Source: Helianthus annuus (Eukaryota; Streptophyta; Magnoliopsida; Asterales; Asteraceae). Taken from it: DNA of 64,000 nt. The notes under the pieces were generated by a model that ran no database searches, was not told the origin of the DNA, and was given only the letters and a program-made list of their open reading frames with translations. Each line of letters begins with the position of its first letter. Position 1 is the stretch's first letter. Shown here piece by piece: positions 33,459-45,828 of this stretch. Position numbers and translations under genes: made by a program. Location of the stretch: NCBI RefSeq assembly GCF_002127325.2, contig NC_035437.2, forward strand, positions 156,213,880 to 156,277,879. Reading direction: 5' to 3'.

Positions 33459-35130
33459 TACATGAGATGCTTATTACATATAAAAATATGGTAGAAGCAC
33501 ATGATTATTATTTAAAGTTATACATGACACATCTCATTGATAGATCTAAAACAATCTGCTAGATCTAACTTTTTTTGTAATATTTTTTTTTCCAAATTAC
33601 ACATTATAACAAATTTGACTATAAACATGCAGTCACATATAAACAATACGTTGAGTAAACAAAATCGACAATCACAAATACAAGCTATTCAGCATAACAT
33701 AAATTTGGCTAGGAGTCCCTTATATTATAGTAAGTAATGAGTAACCATTGGAATGTAACAACGTTTAAATAAAAAAAAGAAGTACCTTTCTCGCCAATAT
33801 AACCACGTTTACGCAGACCTTTCTTCGTAGACCGTCCCACACTACAAATAGATTCAACGTTTTTACGTGAAAACCCTTTCTCATTGTTGAAGACTAACAA
33901 AGTAGCCGGAGCTCCAGTGTTTGTTATATCCTTTGACGTAATCACAAACTCCAGTGACGGATCCACTCCTTCCGGATACTCATTATCCTCCGCGTTCTGT
34001 GAAAAATCATTTAACCAAATAGCACTTTATAACATATTTAACCACCAACTGGTCATTCTTAAATTTATAGGGCTAAAAGTTTCACATTCTAACTAGGTAT
34101 TTTTAAATACTACAAATCACATGCATTTTATGTTCAAGACTTCTTTTATGTATTGCATATCACTATCAAATTCAGAAACAAGAAGGTAATGACCGATTAT
34201 ACAGCATGTACATTAACAAGCGACAAATTCAATGTAAAGATTAATCACCCTAAAATTTACAGACACATTAGTTTCATAATGTAACTAGGTTTTTATGTCA
34301 AATACTATAAATCACAAGCATTATAAGTTCCAATCAACTTTAAGTATTGCAAATCAGTTAGAAAACCAGAAAGCACCATAAATATTAACAACCAACAATA
34401 TCAAACAAAATGATGTCGAAAAAACAAAATTCCCAATAGGACAATAGAAATTCATTCCCCAAATAAATAAGATTAAAACAAAAAATAAACGAATTCATAT
34501 CATATTCAATTAACAAATTAAAATAAAATACAATAAAAACCAAAGCAAAGAAACAATACAGTAAATATGTTTCTTGAAATAACATATACAACCTAAAACG
34601 GTTGAAAAATAAATAAAGCCCTGAATTAGGAAAGCCGATCATCCTCAAATTTTACATAGAAAGTTTCACAAAATTTAAGTCACTAGCATTATCTGTTAAA
34701 AAAATTGTTAAGTAGTATTGCGAAATGCAAATGACTATCCGATTCGGAAAAGAGAAGGTAACAACCGAACTTTAACAAACAACAAATTCAAATAAAAGTA
34801 CTCCTAAAATTCATTAAACTAAATACCAAAACAAAGTAAAGAAATGGAAGAATAATAAATGAAATGAAAACCTGAATAAGCTCCATCAAAAAGTGGACAT
34901 CTTTTGCGTAAAGCTCAGCAGAGAGATTCTTGACAGCCTGATGAAGATCTTCCGTTAACGGGTTCGGTTCTCCGCCTATTGAAAACTTGGTCCTCCGTAT
35001 CTCCTCCACATGCTCCTTGGCTGCCATAGTGCAAGTGAACAAACACAATGCAAATGCACAATTTGTAAGTATAACAAACAGTTAATTACTGATCACAGTG
35101 ATGCATGATGAAGCCAATGGATCAATGACG

Positions 35131-35141
35131 TTATATATAAC
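35131..35141 (-). promoter_or_regulatory. Possible TATA box of gene A
   Basis: TTATATATAAC lies 104 nt upstream of the ATG at 35027 in otherwise mixed sequence. Position fits a short plant 5' UTR. Single-motif evidence only. Confidence 0.35.
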
Positions 35142-35287
35142 AACTGTAAGAGAGAGAATTGATGGACTCCTCGTCTTCTTCGTCAGTTATGAGTCTTCGG
35201 AGTCTTTTCAATGCCTGCTTATTGACTAAGCCTTTTCTTTTCGTAAATTGCATTGGAATATTGTGAATTATTATATTGGAAATGGTG

Positions 35288-35500
35288 TTAGACCACCGGT
35301 AGTGGTTAAGAAAAATAATGCCGCCATCAACCACCATGGGGCATTATCTGATACGTGTCATTCCAGTCAGTATGGGGCGTTATTGCAAAAGTGGTGTAGT
35401 GGGAATAATGCCTAATAATGTCCCTTCCAATCATTAAAAAAAAAAACAAACAATTGCTCATTGGCTAGTCAAACCTTGGACCACTCCCCATAAGTTTTAT
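35288..35500. mobile_element. Harbinger-like MITE, approximate ends
   Basis: Begins TTA|GACCACCGGTAGTGG and shares 'ccatggggcatta', 'acgtgtcat' and 'caaaagtggtgtagtgg' with the element at 55315-55718 in inverted order. The right end is not clear. Confidence 0.5.
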
Positions 35501-35600
35501 TTATTTCTTGTAGTGACTATAGTACTAAGTCATTGGTTAACTCACACTTCTACTAATCGATGAGACCTAATGACATGTTTCTATCTCATTTCGGGGCTGA
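35501..35600. other. Unassigned spacer
   Basis: Between the MITE and the LINE, no feature seen. Confidence 0.3.
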
Positions 35601-37211
35601 AATTAAGCCACAAAAAAGTAGGGCTTTTTTTTTTTTTTTTTTTTTTTTTTTGGGGGTGGGGGGGGGGGATAGTGTGGTGGAAAGGGTGGTGAGTATCATC
35701 AATTACAAGGTTGGGAACTTCCCTTGCAAACACCTGGGCTTACTAGTGGGAGCAAACATGAACCAATACGACATTGAAAAGGTGTCGTAGATTGTTTCAA
35801 GGTGAGATTATCAAAATGGAAAGCGAAAACCTTATCCATTGGGGGGAGAGTCACTTTGTTAAAATCGTTTTTTGATAGCCTTCCACTATATTTTTTCTCA
35901 CTCTACAAAGCTCCTAAAGGTGTCATTGATTCATTAGAAGCTTTAAGAAGACGATTTTTTTTTTGGGGGGGGGGGGGGGTGAAGAAAAGGCAAAGACGAG
36001 TTGGGTGTGTTGGGAAAGAGTAAAAGGGCCGGTCGAAAAGGGCGAGTTGGGTTCGCTTTGGGATATGAATGTAAGCCTTTTATTGAAATGGTGGTGGAAA
36101 TATAAATGTGAATCAAATTCTTTGTGGCGAAAAGTAATCACGACTTTACATGCTCAAGAGAATTTGTGGTCTTACTTACCGATAAAAGATGGTTTGACGG
36201 GGGTTTGGAGTGGAATTCACAAATTAGGGAAGGATTTAACGAGCCAAAACGTGTGTGCTTATAATATGATAAAGGCGAAGCTAGGAAATGGTGAAACAAT
36301 GTGTTATTGGGTAGATTATTGGCTTGAGGACGGTCCTCTCTTGGAAAGATTTCCAGCACTTTTCAGTTTGGAATCTAATAAAAACGCTACATTGGCAATG
36401 CGACGTATGGGTTGGAGGTGGAAGCGAAATTTGGGCACTTCAGCTGAATGGGAAGAGTGGGGCAGGCTGCAAAATCTGGTACAAAACACTGTGGTGCGCG
36501 CAGAACATGATAGATGGGAGTGGACTATCACTTCAGACGGGTATTTCACAGTTGCATCATGTCACGATATGTTACAAAAGCATGTGATACCTTTTTACCC
36601 CTACACTTGGGTTAAGTAGGTCCCCAAAAATAAGCATTTTTGCATGGAGGGCAGAACAAGATCGATTGGCAACACTAAAGGGGCTGCAAAAATGGAACCT
36701 GCTAAGGGGTTCGGCAATATGTCGTTTATGTGGTGAAGCTGAAGAAGATCTCGAGCATCTGTTTGTATCTTGTTATATTGCAACGTTGATGTGAAATAAG
36801 GTGAGCGTGTCGTGCAATATTCCACAGCTCTTCGCGTTTAGGAGTGGCAGCGTCCAAACACAATAGGCGTATAATTCAGGTGATAATTTTAGTTTCTTGC
36901 TGGGGAAATTTGGAAGGCACGAAACGAACTAATTTTCGATGGAAAATGAGTAGCAATCGATAGAATTTTTGGCGAAATGCAAACCTTGGCGTTTATGTGG
37001 ATCAAACATAGATCAAAAAAACAATACTATACAATGGGATAGCTGGGTGAAATTTAGTATAACCTGAACTTGAGCTATATGTTTCTGTTTTTGTTTTTGT
37101 TTTTTACTTTGGGTGTAAGCTGAGAGTTGAAGTTTTAGTGTAAGCTCCCTGCTTTTGTAACTATATGGTGATGTTGGAATAAAACTCGTTGTTTGGCGAT
37201 AAAAAAAAAAA
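35600..37211 (+). mobile_element. 5'-truncated L1-type LINE with poly(A) tail
   Basis: Three frames join to give the end of a plant LINE reverse transcriptase: VGNFPCKHLGLLVGANMN (about 35710-35762), [20 protein letters not shown] (35806-35865), [41 protein letters not shown] and the C-terminal zf-RVT region (36630-36810). A 3' UTR and A11 tail end near 37211. Frames shift at two T-run/G-run junctions (about 35617-35669 and 35957-35979) and there are stops at 35788 and 36617, so it is dead. Confidence 0.8.
35963..36619 (+). pseudogene. Longest open segment of the LINE reverse transcriptase
   Basis: About 200 codons of the RT connection and C-terminal region (WWWKYK, ENLWSYLPIKDG, GNGETMCYWVDYWLEDGPLLERFP). 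Its beginning lies in an expanded G run, so the first residues are not genuine. Confidence 0.7.
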
Positions 37212-37576
37212 TCAATGAGGTCGTCTCGAAAAACCTTTAAAAAGTTTGGGCTCCGGATGAGTAGAAAAAACCCGGCCTCTATTAGGCCAAATTTTTAATG
37301 GGTTTAATTTTAATTCGGCCAACATTGAATGGGTTTAAAGTTTAGTAATGGATATTGATAAATAAAATTTAATGGATTTTTTTAAATGGGTTTCGTTTAA
37401 TGAACTTAAAATAAATAAATCAAGTTTTCGCAAGCCAATTTATATAATGTGTGTATATAGAGGGACGAGTTATATTCATAATTAACAATATATTGTGAAA
37501 GTGTGACGGTAATGTGACCATCTTGTAATATAAAAAACCATGTATAAGCGTATCATGTGATTATCATATTTCTTTT
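37212..37576. other. Unassigned AT-rich spacer
   Basis: No gene. Between the LINE tail and the hAT insertion. Confidence 0.4.
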
Positions 37577-37584
37577 AACATTTT

Positions 37585-39229
37585 CAGGGCCGTCTCCGAA
37601 AATGATAAAAAACTTTTGGGCCCCGTGCCAGTGGCGGAGCCACACTTTGAACAACGGTGTCGTCCGACACCATTGAATTTTGTGTAACAAATACAAGGTA
37701 TAATAAGGAAAATTCGAGCGACACCATTGTGTTTTTACGAGCGACACCATTGTGTTTTTACAAACAACACCATTGTTTTGTTTTCTTCTAAAACAATTAT
37801 ATAATAAACAAATTTATATTTAAAAAATTAAGTCCAGTTACTTGAATTTAATTAGTATACTTTAAAGCATTAAAGGTCCATGCTTAATTTTTATTTTTTC
37901 TAATCCAGTAAGCATTATAGTCTCATGTCTAATTAGTTTTGTTTCAATTGTTTAACCTAGCAGGATGTTTGATGATCACTTGAATGAGCACTTGTTTATT
38001 ATAATGAAAAAAAGGTTTTTTTTTTTCAAGTTGTCATTGAAAACATTATGAATCGTTTTCAAAACATGAAAATGAGTACATACCAACTATTAAATTCATT
38101 TTATTATATATTTCAAATGACTTTGTAATTTTATTATGTGTTTTAATTCAATGACATTTTACTTTTATTGTGATATTTGCTTTTATCATGTGATTTGACC
38201 CGACTAGATCTGAACCGATCCAAAAAAGTTCGACTCCGGGTTACTATAAACCGGGGTATTTATAAAAAATGACACCATAAGAAAAAATTTCTAGCTTCGC
38301 CACTGCCCCGTGCGAGACAAAAACTTTGGGCCTCTTTCCTATAATATAAACTCGTTAATCATATATAAAAAAACCACAATACGATGATAATTATTGTAAA
38401 ATAAACAAAACAAAAGTAGTGTAGCAAAATGAACAAAATTACTTACTTAAGCGAATCGTGAGCCTTTTTTAGCATTTTCAAAATAAAGTTCTAGATCAAG
38501 TATTTATATAATTCATGCCATTTCTTCTCTATATTTCAATGTATCATAGTTATCCATTTATCCATGTTCATAGAGTGAATGCTAGTATCGATTAAAAACA
38601 ATAAATCCTATTTTTATGTTACAAATAAATTAATACACATAACATTAGTTTCAACACTCTCTGGATAAGCAAAAATAACTAACACTTGAATCCTTAAAGC
38701 AAAAAAGAACTGTAATATGTGTAAACATATTCAAACTAATTTGGCAACACGAATCTTTTCATTCAAAAAAAGATAAATCGAGCAAGATATTGAGTTCTTA
38801 GTTTATATTGTAGATGGTTAAATGAGAAATTAGAAACCTACAAATTTAAACAAGAAAACATGTAAAGTTTATTATGTAAATGGTTAAATGAGAAGGAAAA
38901 AATTGAAGAAGCTTACAAATTTATTGAGGCCCAAATTTAAATCTCACGGGGTCTTTCCCCTTGTTTTATAATCAGCCTCCTTGAGGCCCAAGAAAAAACA
39001 TAACATTAGATAAAGAAAATAAGAATAGAAAAGTGACCAGCCTTGGATTCGAACCCAGGATGACCGATTCAACAGAAAGAAGGCGCATCCACTGCACCAC
39101 AAGGTGAACTTGTTAATACTTTTCTACACTAATTATATATATATTTATATATTTTAAATAATTTTGGGCCTCTAGATATTTTGGGCCCTGTGCGGTGGCA
39201 CCTCCCGCACAGGCCCAAAACCGGCCCTG
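37585..39229. mobile_element. hAT-like non-autonomous element, TSD AACATTTT
   Basis: Ends CAGGGCCGTCT and (reverse complement) CAGGGCCGGTTT. 8-bp TSD AACATTTT at 37577-37584 and 39230-39237. 'ttgggcc' motifs flank both ends. The interior has no transposase and contains a second hAT element (37629-38305), so the original was about 960 bp. Confidence 0.9.
37629..38305. mobile_element. Nested hAT-type element, TSD CCCCGTGC
   Basis: Ends CAGTGGCGGAGCCA and (reverse complement) CAGTGGCGAAGCTA. TSD CCCCGTGC at 37621-37628 and 38306-38313, lying within the terminal region of the older hAT. The interior repeats 'gcgacaccattgtgttttta'. Confidence 0.9.
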
Positions 39230-39237
39230 AACATTTT

Positions 39238-40290
39238 CTTAGGTTTAAATTGAACATTCTCTTTTTCTTTATACACACTTAAATTCCCATGAAAAATAAA
39301 AAGTAATCATAAAGGGAAAAGATAAAAGATGAAGATTCATGTTAACTAGTATTAAATCCCATGCATTGTGGCGGGGGCATAAAATCGTGTCAAGTTGCAC
39401 CAATATCACACTACAGCTAGTGACCATCAACACTGGAACAACTCGTATTAAAAAAAAATAATAAAACAGTATGAAATGAAAAGTAGACGTAAAAACGTTG
39501 AACCACATACATGAAATGTAAAACATAGAAAACTATAACTAAGTTGATCTAAGACCTGAGCATTGCAACGAGGCTGTGAAACGGGAAAATTAAGCGTAAA
39601 ATCATTGAACCACACGCGCACGTTGTGATGTGTTAACTCGCAAAATTTAGACCCAATTGTTTAACGAAAAATTTGTAATTTGGGAAAAAGTATAGGGACC
39701 AAAGTTGAAAATAAAAAATATTGGTATTAAATTGTAAAAGATGTAAAATTATTGGGCTAAAGTAAAATAAAAGTAAATCAAGTAGGGTACAACTATTTAT
39801 GCCAAAATTATAACCAACAATGCAACAAAATGTTGCAAATTAATATATAGTTAATTAATGTTAATGGGTTTAAGTGTTTAACAAAGTATATACTTTTTTT
39901 CTTTTATAAACAATATATATTTTTAAAAAAAATCGAGCCCCAAGGAGATAATCCAATACCACTAAAATTATGTCAGTAACAGTAAAATACCAACATTCCT
40001 TCCCCATTATTTTACCGATATCAATGATTAACTTAAACACTTGTCAAACAAACACTAAATTATGCATAAATAAATATGCAATGCGGATTAAACCCTCGAT
40101 ATCCATTTGAATACTTGAACCCTCGATATCCATTTGAATACTTGAAGTTAATATAGACATAAGTTCACAAATTCTATGTTTTTGCTTGACACGATATTTG
40201 ATGTACCATCACTTATACATATTTATAATATGAATTTACCCTAATTATGAATACTGTTGAGGTAATTTATGAAGGAAATACTACCCAAAA
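39238..40290. other. AT-rich spacer, no gene
   Basis: No supported ORF. A 27-bp unit (aaccctcgatatccatttg...) is tandemly duplicated at 40091-40144. Confidence 0.5.
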
Positions 40291-41613
40291 TAGTTTCTTT
40301 TAGTTTTTATAGGATTTGAAGGTCCAAAATAAAAAAGAAGCAAAAAACGATGACAAACGGACGAAAATATGAAGTTTCCAAAAAGCATCCCTGTGCACCA
40401 TAAGGCACGACCATGCCTCTCTCCCCAGCCTGCCATTAGAAAAAATCAGAACAGCATGGTGGGCAAGAAACAAAGACGGCAGACACGCCCATGCACACAT
40501 ATGCACGACTGTGTCCCCGTAAAAGACAAATTCAGTAAAGATAAAAGCTTGAGACCAAAGTACACTTGTTGCAACCGTTGTTGGGACAGATCACCATGCA
40601 CGACCGTGCATGGCTAGGCACGCCCGTGCCCAAGACCCCAGGAGACAGAAAATACAAATTCTCGAAGCTTCCAATGAGACCAAAGGACAAGCACGGTTGT
40701 GCCCCCTAGGTACGCCTGTGCACCCCTACCTTTGATTAACCTATAAATACCGGTCTCATTTAAGGCATGCCCTTATTTGCTCTCTTTTTCCCAGGTATAC
40801 TATAGCCCCAAGGCTAATAGACTTATGCCTCTAAGGCCATGTTCTCTCACCTTTGAAGGTTCTAGTCCCTTGGAGAAAGTGTGGATGATCCATGTAGCTT
40901 GACTAATCAATAGCTAAGTATACCATGATTATTATGCTTCCTAAGCCCCCTTTGCTTAGAAGTGAGAGGTTAATCCTTATGGAAGGCCTTCATGACGACC
41001 GAGACCTCTCCAAAGCTAGGATCTTACATCCTATCTTTGATCATCCATGTTAAGAATAAGGTATCATTAGATTAGTTCACTAAACATATGTAATAAATGA
41101 GAGTTGAGATGCACTTTTTGCACACATACTTGCACTTGAGCTAGAGCTTGAAGATCATGAAGAGTGGTAATCGTCATTGGTAAAAGTATTTCATATGGTT
41201 GTAATCTCTATGTCTTCTCAAACTCTTGGATTAGTTAATCTTATTAATATAGTACTTTTATCTTGTTTAATGTGTTTATCCTTTACTAATTTTTGGTTTA
41301 TCATCTTTCGTGACAGGATTGCATGACCCCTTTGAAACTAAACTAATTTAACATCTTAATTTAACTATATTAATTTAACATAACTAGACTTGAATAAGGT
41401 GTGTGTACGGCTTCTGGTACCCATAATCAGATCTGGTGCGCTTAATAAACCTTGGAAGGTGAAGATTATTAGTACACTCATGGCGTGTAATAACTCATAT
41501 ACTAATAAGGGAAATCCAAATTTGGATTATTAAGATTATTATTATGTAGACTTCTGGTATTGAAGTAGATTCAGGTGACAAGCTTCTACTATGGAACCAA
41601 ATCTTGGGATAAT
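40291..41613. mobile_element. Probable LTR/leader fragment of a gypsy-type element
   Basis: Contains repeated CACGACCGTGC / CACGCCCGTGC inverted-repeat motifs (40405-40720), a TATA-like 'ctataaataccgg' (40741) and a leader-like region, as in many plant Ty3/gypsy LTRs. Borders and TSD are not found. It was disrupted by the insertion at 41619. Confidence 0.4.
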
Positions 41614-41618
41614 CAAAG

Positions 41619-42301
41619 TGTAGGTCCCGCATCTCGGAGGATCGATTTCGAAACCAAATCCTTGTTTATATCAAACACGGTCACGAGTGCGGAATCCTCG
41701 TGACGATGCCAAACCAAACACAGATAAACACAACATGAAGTAACCAACGAAACACAATCAATTGATTAAAACGGATGAGAACAAGGATCAAACAAATACA
41801 CACAATGTTTGACAGTAGACTTTCACAGTGGGTATGCTCTCATAGTTTCACACAGAAACCATGTTGTGTTTATATAGGCAGCCCAGCCCAAGTGTTGACG
41901 AAACACTGAAGTGGGTTTGACGAAACACCAAAGTCGACGAAACACTAAGTGTTTCGTCACTGTTCACGGCGAAACTTGGATTGACCACCCAAGGGAGTTT
42001 CGTCATACATGTACTCGACGAAACATAGGTGTTTCGTTGAGGGCTGCAAAACTTGTATGTTGCAAACCGTCAAACAGTTTGCAGCAGACTGAATAAACAC
42101 ACAAACATAAACTTATCTACCCAATATGCAACATGCACAGTCTTTTAAACATTACATAACAGATGAGACAAACTGTCGGACACAAGTAGATAGGAGGATA
42201 TCCGACTTGGTCGACGGACGGAAATACAGACTCGATAATAAAAGACCGTAAATTACAACGCTTAAATAGAATAAGTTACAGACACAAAATATGCATCAAC
42301 A
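41619..42301 (-). repeat. 3' LTR of the 9.5-kb element
   Basis: TGTAGGTCCC...ATGCATCAACA. Contains inverted 'cgaaacactaggtgtttcgt'-type hairpins (about 41930-42040). Confidence 0.9.
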
Positions 42302-42414
42302 AACTCCCCCTTGTCTGTTACTTGGTCTTTGGTCTTCAATCTTCGGTGCTTCAGCGACCAGGTGCTTCCAGCGTGAATTCCTCGGTAAAAACAGTAACAA
42401 GCGACGCGCTGAAA

Positions 42415-43790
42415 TCACAACGCTTGATGTGCATCCTTGACTTCATAGAATATATCGTGCCGGAATAGCTTGCTGATGTCGATCGCGGACATGTTTACAA
42501 ACCACATCGTATCTAGCATCCGAAAGTTTTCACGATCACCCATAAACACAATCACCGCTTCGTGAGTATCCGAATCGTAACACCACAACCTCATGTCTTC
42601 CAAAAAGTTATGTTTCATCGGCATTAAAGGGATCTTGTCCAAAACCTTCACAGGTTGATAAACAAGCTTGTATCGCGCCGTGTTGGTCGATGGATCCAAA
42701 GTGAAGTTGATTTGCTGATGGATAGGAAACTAAGGCTTGTACAATTCGTCTTTCCAGCCTGTCCTTTTGTTCATCTTTATCTTTTGTGCAAACAACGTAG
42801 CACCTTCGAAGTTTGAGCGATTAATGAGCTCAAGCTTCGTCAAAGCTGCAACGTCGTAAAATGGTAAGGGCAAAATGCTCAGCAGCGACCTGAAATATTG
42901 AATACCGTATTCACGCTCGATTGCCATGCAGTGGATTTCCTTCACGAACATCCAGCAAAGAATCTTTCCATGTGGCTTAACTTTTTCGTATTGCAGGTAG
43001 TCAACTTCAACTTCTCTTGGAAAAGGCTTGGAAACTTTTGACAAGAACTGCTTTCGCCATTCTGTGAAAGCATCCGTGGCATTTTCAGAAGTATCACGAT
43101 TCTTCAACTGTTCATCGATAACGTCCACGTTCTCTTTCAACCATTCTTCATTAAACAAAGCAAACTCAGTCCCGTCTTCTCGCACATATGAGGACTCCTT
43201 ATTATCTCCTTCAAAGACTATCTCTTCCACATTTTCTAAGTTCGCTATTTCCGGTTCACTCGGAATTTTATCAATTTCAGCATCATCAACTTCTTTCATC
43301 GCATTCAGAGCAAGCAACTGCTCGTGCGAAAGATCCGCAACAATCTCTCCTTCTTCAATGATTTCTCCAGTAATTGGATGAACAGCCTGTAAAGCAAAAT
43401 CAGCAGTACTAGGAACAGAAGATGTACCAGGCAAAGAGCTTTCGACGTAAGAACTACTTTCAAGCTGTTTTATCTCTTCGATGGTTCCACTGGAGGTTCC
43501 TTGTGATGATCCAAGCTGCGAAGGCTTGAAGACAATGAGTTGAGTAGAGGTAGTTGTTGGCGGTTGCTCTGATGCGGCAGAAGGGTCAGGGTTTCCTTGA
43601 TCCTTAGAATCATGATCCTTTTTCTGTAACACTTCCTGCTGTTTACATCGATCGGCCCACAGAATATTGACACGCTTTCTAACAGATTCAAAGCCGTCAG
43701 TGATTCGCTTGACTCCATCAACTATCGTGGTGTTTCGAGAATTGTACCACTCCTTCATATAGTCATGACTTTCTTTGAGAGCATCAGCCA
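42415..43790 (-). pseudogene. C-terminal ORF of the 9.5-kb element (unknown family)
   Basis: Read from about 43790 down: ADALKESHDYMKEWYNSRN..., a Ser/Thr/Glu-rich acidic middle, then WRKQFLSKVSKPFPREVEVDYLQYEK and KDELYKP, a stop at 42730, then an open continuation to 42415 (DPSTNTARYKLVYQPVKV...). I do not recognise a domain and none of the RT/INT motifs occur. The N-terminal part is missing because of the gypsy insertion and deletion. Confidence 0.6.
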
Positions 43791-44352
43791 CTATCTCATT
43801 AGTGTAAACCTCCGACATCTTTTCTGACGTATAAGTCTCGCGTATTGGAATAAAGTGAGCACTCTTTGTCAATCTATCAACAACTACCCATATTGCATCA
43901 AATCCGCGGTTCGTCCTCGGTAGTTTGGTTAACAGGTCCATTGTAATATGTTCCCATTTCCAAACCGGAATTTCCAACGGTTGAATCTTACCGTATGGTT
44001 TTTGGTGTTCCGCCTTGACTTGTAGACATGTCAGACACTTCTCTACGTATTTCCCTACATCTCTTTTCATTCCGGGCCCCCAATAGTTTTGTTTCAAGTC
44101 GTTATACATCTTGGTCGCTCCCGGATGGATGGAATAACGGGATTTGTGAGCTTCATCTAGTAGAAGCTTTTTAACTCCACATGTGTTAGGCACCCAAATT
44201 CTGTTGAAACGTGTTTTCAAACCGTGATTGCCTTCTTCAAGATCTTTAAATTGGCCAACAATTCTTTCCTTTTTCCAATTTTCCACCTTCACTGCTTCAA
44301 CTTGTGCTTCTCGAATTCGTTCTAGTAAGCCCGAGGTCACGATAAGCTGCAT
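43787..44352 (-). pseudogene. gypsy integrase, N-terminal half, fused to host-element ORF
   Basis: HHCC zinc finger (H...H in HKSRYSIHPGATKMYNDL, then CLTCLQVKAEH), then MDLLTKLPRTNRGFDAIWVVVDRLTKSAHF with the first catalytic Asp. Normal sequence stops after EVYTNEIV at about 43787 and continues without a stop into the unrelated ORF 42730-43786, giving a 540-codon chimera. Confidence 0.8.
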
Positions 44353-44466
44353 TGATTATACTCGTCTCGGGGCGTAATCTGCCCTTCGGCTCAACGCATC
44401 TGCCACTACATTGGCTTTCCTGGGGTGATAGTGTATTTCACATTCGTAGTCCTTGACCGTTTCCAA

Positions 44467-44760
44467 TCATCGCCTCTGCCTCATGTTTAATTCCTTCTGA
44501 TCGAAGAAATATTTCAAACTTTTATGGTCGGTAAAGATGGTACATTTTACTCCATGCAAGTAATGTCTCCATATCTTTAAGGCAAATACCACTGCTGTCA
44601 GCTCCAAGTCATGAGTTGGGTATTTCTTTTCATGGATCTTCAGTTGCCTCGAGGCATAGGCTATGACCTTGCCTCGTTGCATTAAAACACATCCGAGCCC
44701 TGAATGCGACGCATCTGAATAAACTACCATGTCGTCAACTCCTTCCGGTAATGTTAACAC
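44467..44760 (-). pseudogene. gypsy RNase H
   Basis: [17 protein letters not shown] (first catalytic Asp), [21 protein letters not shown] (Glu) and [23 protein letters not shown]. Frame breaks on either side. Confidence 0.85.
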
Positions 44761-44922
44761 CGGAGCGTGAGTTAACTTTTCTTTGAGTGTTTAGAAAGCT
44801 TTCTCTTGTTCAACGCCCCATACAAATCTTTCCTCCTTGCGAGTCAATTTGGTTAATGGTAAGGCAATTTTGGAGAAATCTTATATGAATGTCCGATAAT
44901 ATCCCGCGAGCCCTAAAAAGCT

Positions 44923-45828
44923 TCAGATTTCTGAGGGATTCCTTGGAGTGTTCCATTTTAACACGGCTTCTACTTTTGACAGATCCACTAGTACCCCGTC
45001 GACACTAATGATATGCCCGAGAAACTGCACCTCCCGTAACCAGAAGACGCACTTCGAAAATTTTGCATACAACTTTTCTCGTCTGAGCGTCTCTAACACT
45101 TCTTGCAAATGATACACATGATCAGCTTCATTCTTCGAGTACACTAAAATGTCATCGAAAAATACAATTACCGACTTATCCAGCATAGGTTTGCGAACCC
45201 AGTTCATAAGATCCATGAAAGTTGCGGGTGCGTTAGTCAACCCAAAGGGCATCACGAGGAACTCATAATGCCCGTACCGCGTACGAAAGGCCGTCTTTGG
45301 TACGTCTTCCTCATTGACTTTCAATTGGTGATAACCCTATCTGAGATCAATCTTTGAGAACCAACTCGCTCCTTGTAGCTGGTCAAACAAGTCATCAATT
45401 CTTGGAAGTGGGTATCGATTTTTCACCGTGAGTTTGTTTAACTCTCGGTAGTCGATACACATGCGCATACTGCCATCTTTCTTTTTCACGAATAATACTG
45501 GTGCGCCCCACAGAGATACACTCGGTCGGATAAACCCTTTGTCGAGCAGTCCTTGGATTTGAGACATCAATTCTTGTAGCTCCGACGGCGCGAGCCAATA
45601 CGGCGCTTTAGCCACAGGTTTTATGCCCGGAATCAATTCGATTTCGAACTTTACCTCCCGTTCTGGTGGTATTCCCGGTAAATCTTCTGGGAACACGTCC
45701 TCATAATCGCGTACCACCGGCACGTCTCCAATTTTGAGGGGTTCTTTCTCCGACTCGCTTGCATATACTATATAAGCCTTGCATCCATGTTGCATAAGCC
45801 TGTGAGCTTCTAGCATTGTACATACCAC
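44923..45828 (-). pseudogene. gypsy reverse transcriptase
   Basis: Two open pieces (45337-45828 and 44923-45324) separated by one in-frame stop just after WFSKIDLR. They show [58 protein letters not shown] and the catalytic FFDDILVYS box, where plant elements usually have VFIDDILVYS. Confidence 0.85.

Larger units (their letters stand above)
26798..35027 (-). pseudogene. Sacsin/NO VEIN-like GHKL-ATPase-domain gene, copy A, disrupted
   Basis: Exon 1 34872-35027 (ATG 35027, MAAKEHVEEIRRTKFSIGG), exon 2 33786-33996, and long exon 3 from 33248 down to about 26815. A tiny last exon near 26492-26512 is possible. The N-terminus holds the GHKL N-box (ELIQ|NAEDN, split by intron 1) and G-box (IGEKG|IGFKSVF, split by intron 2). 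The rest is an array of ~110-residue repeats (W.KT..G...P.EC.LF...W...PFID..FYG....YK.EL..LGV). Arabidopsis relatives are the HSP90-like ATPase-fold NO VEIN family; NO VEIN itself is a nuclear protein needed for vascular patterning, and the role of this branch is not established. Defects: a 1.7-kb LTR element sits in exon 3 (28260-29965), and one extra base in a T7 run near 31290 shifts the frame. Copy B is unbroken at both places. High similarity to B suggests recent loss. Confidence 0.85.

Noticed and set aside
39040..39110. tRNA-like 'gattcgaacccaggatgacc' followed by 'gcaccacaaggtg'
   Set aside because: Only a T-arm-like phrase inside the hAT element; no acceptor, D or anticodon arms can be formed.
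43028..43381. 117-codon plus-strand ORF
   Set aside because: Antisense of the acidic ORF of the 9.5-kb element; Ser-rich translation typical of a shadow frame.
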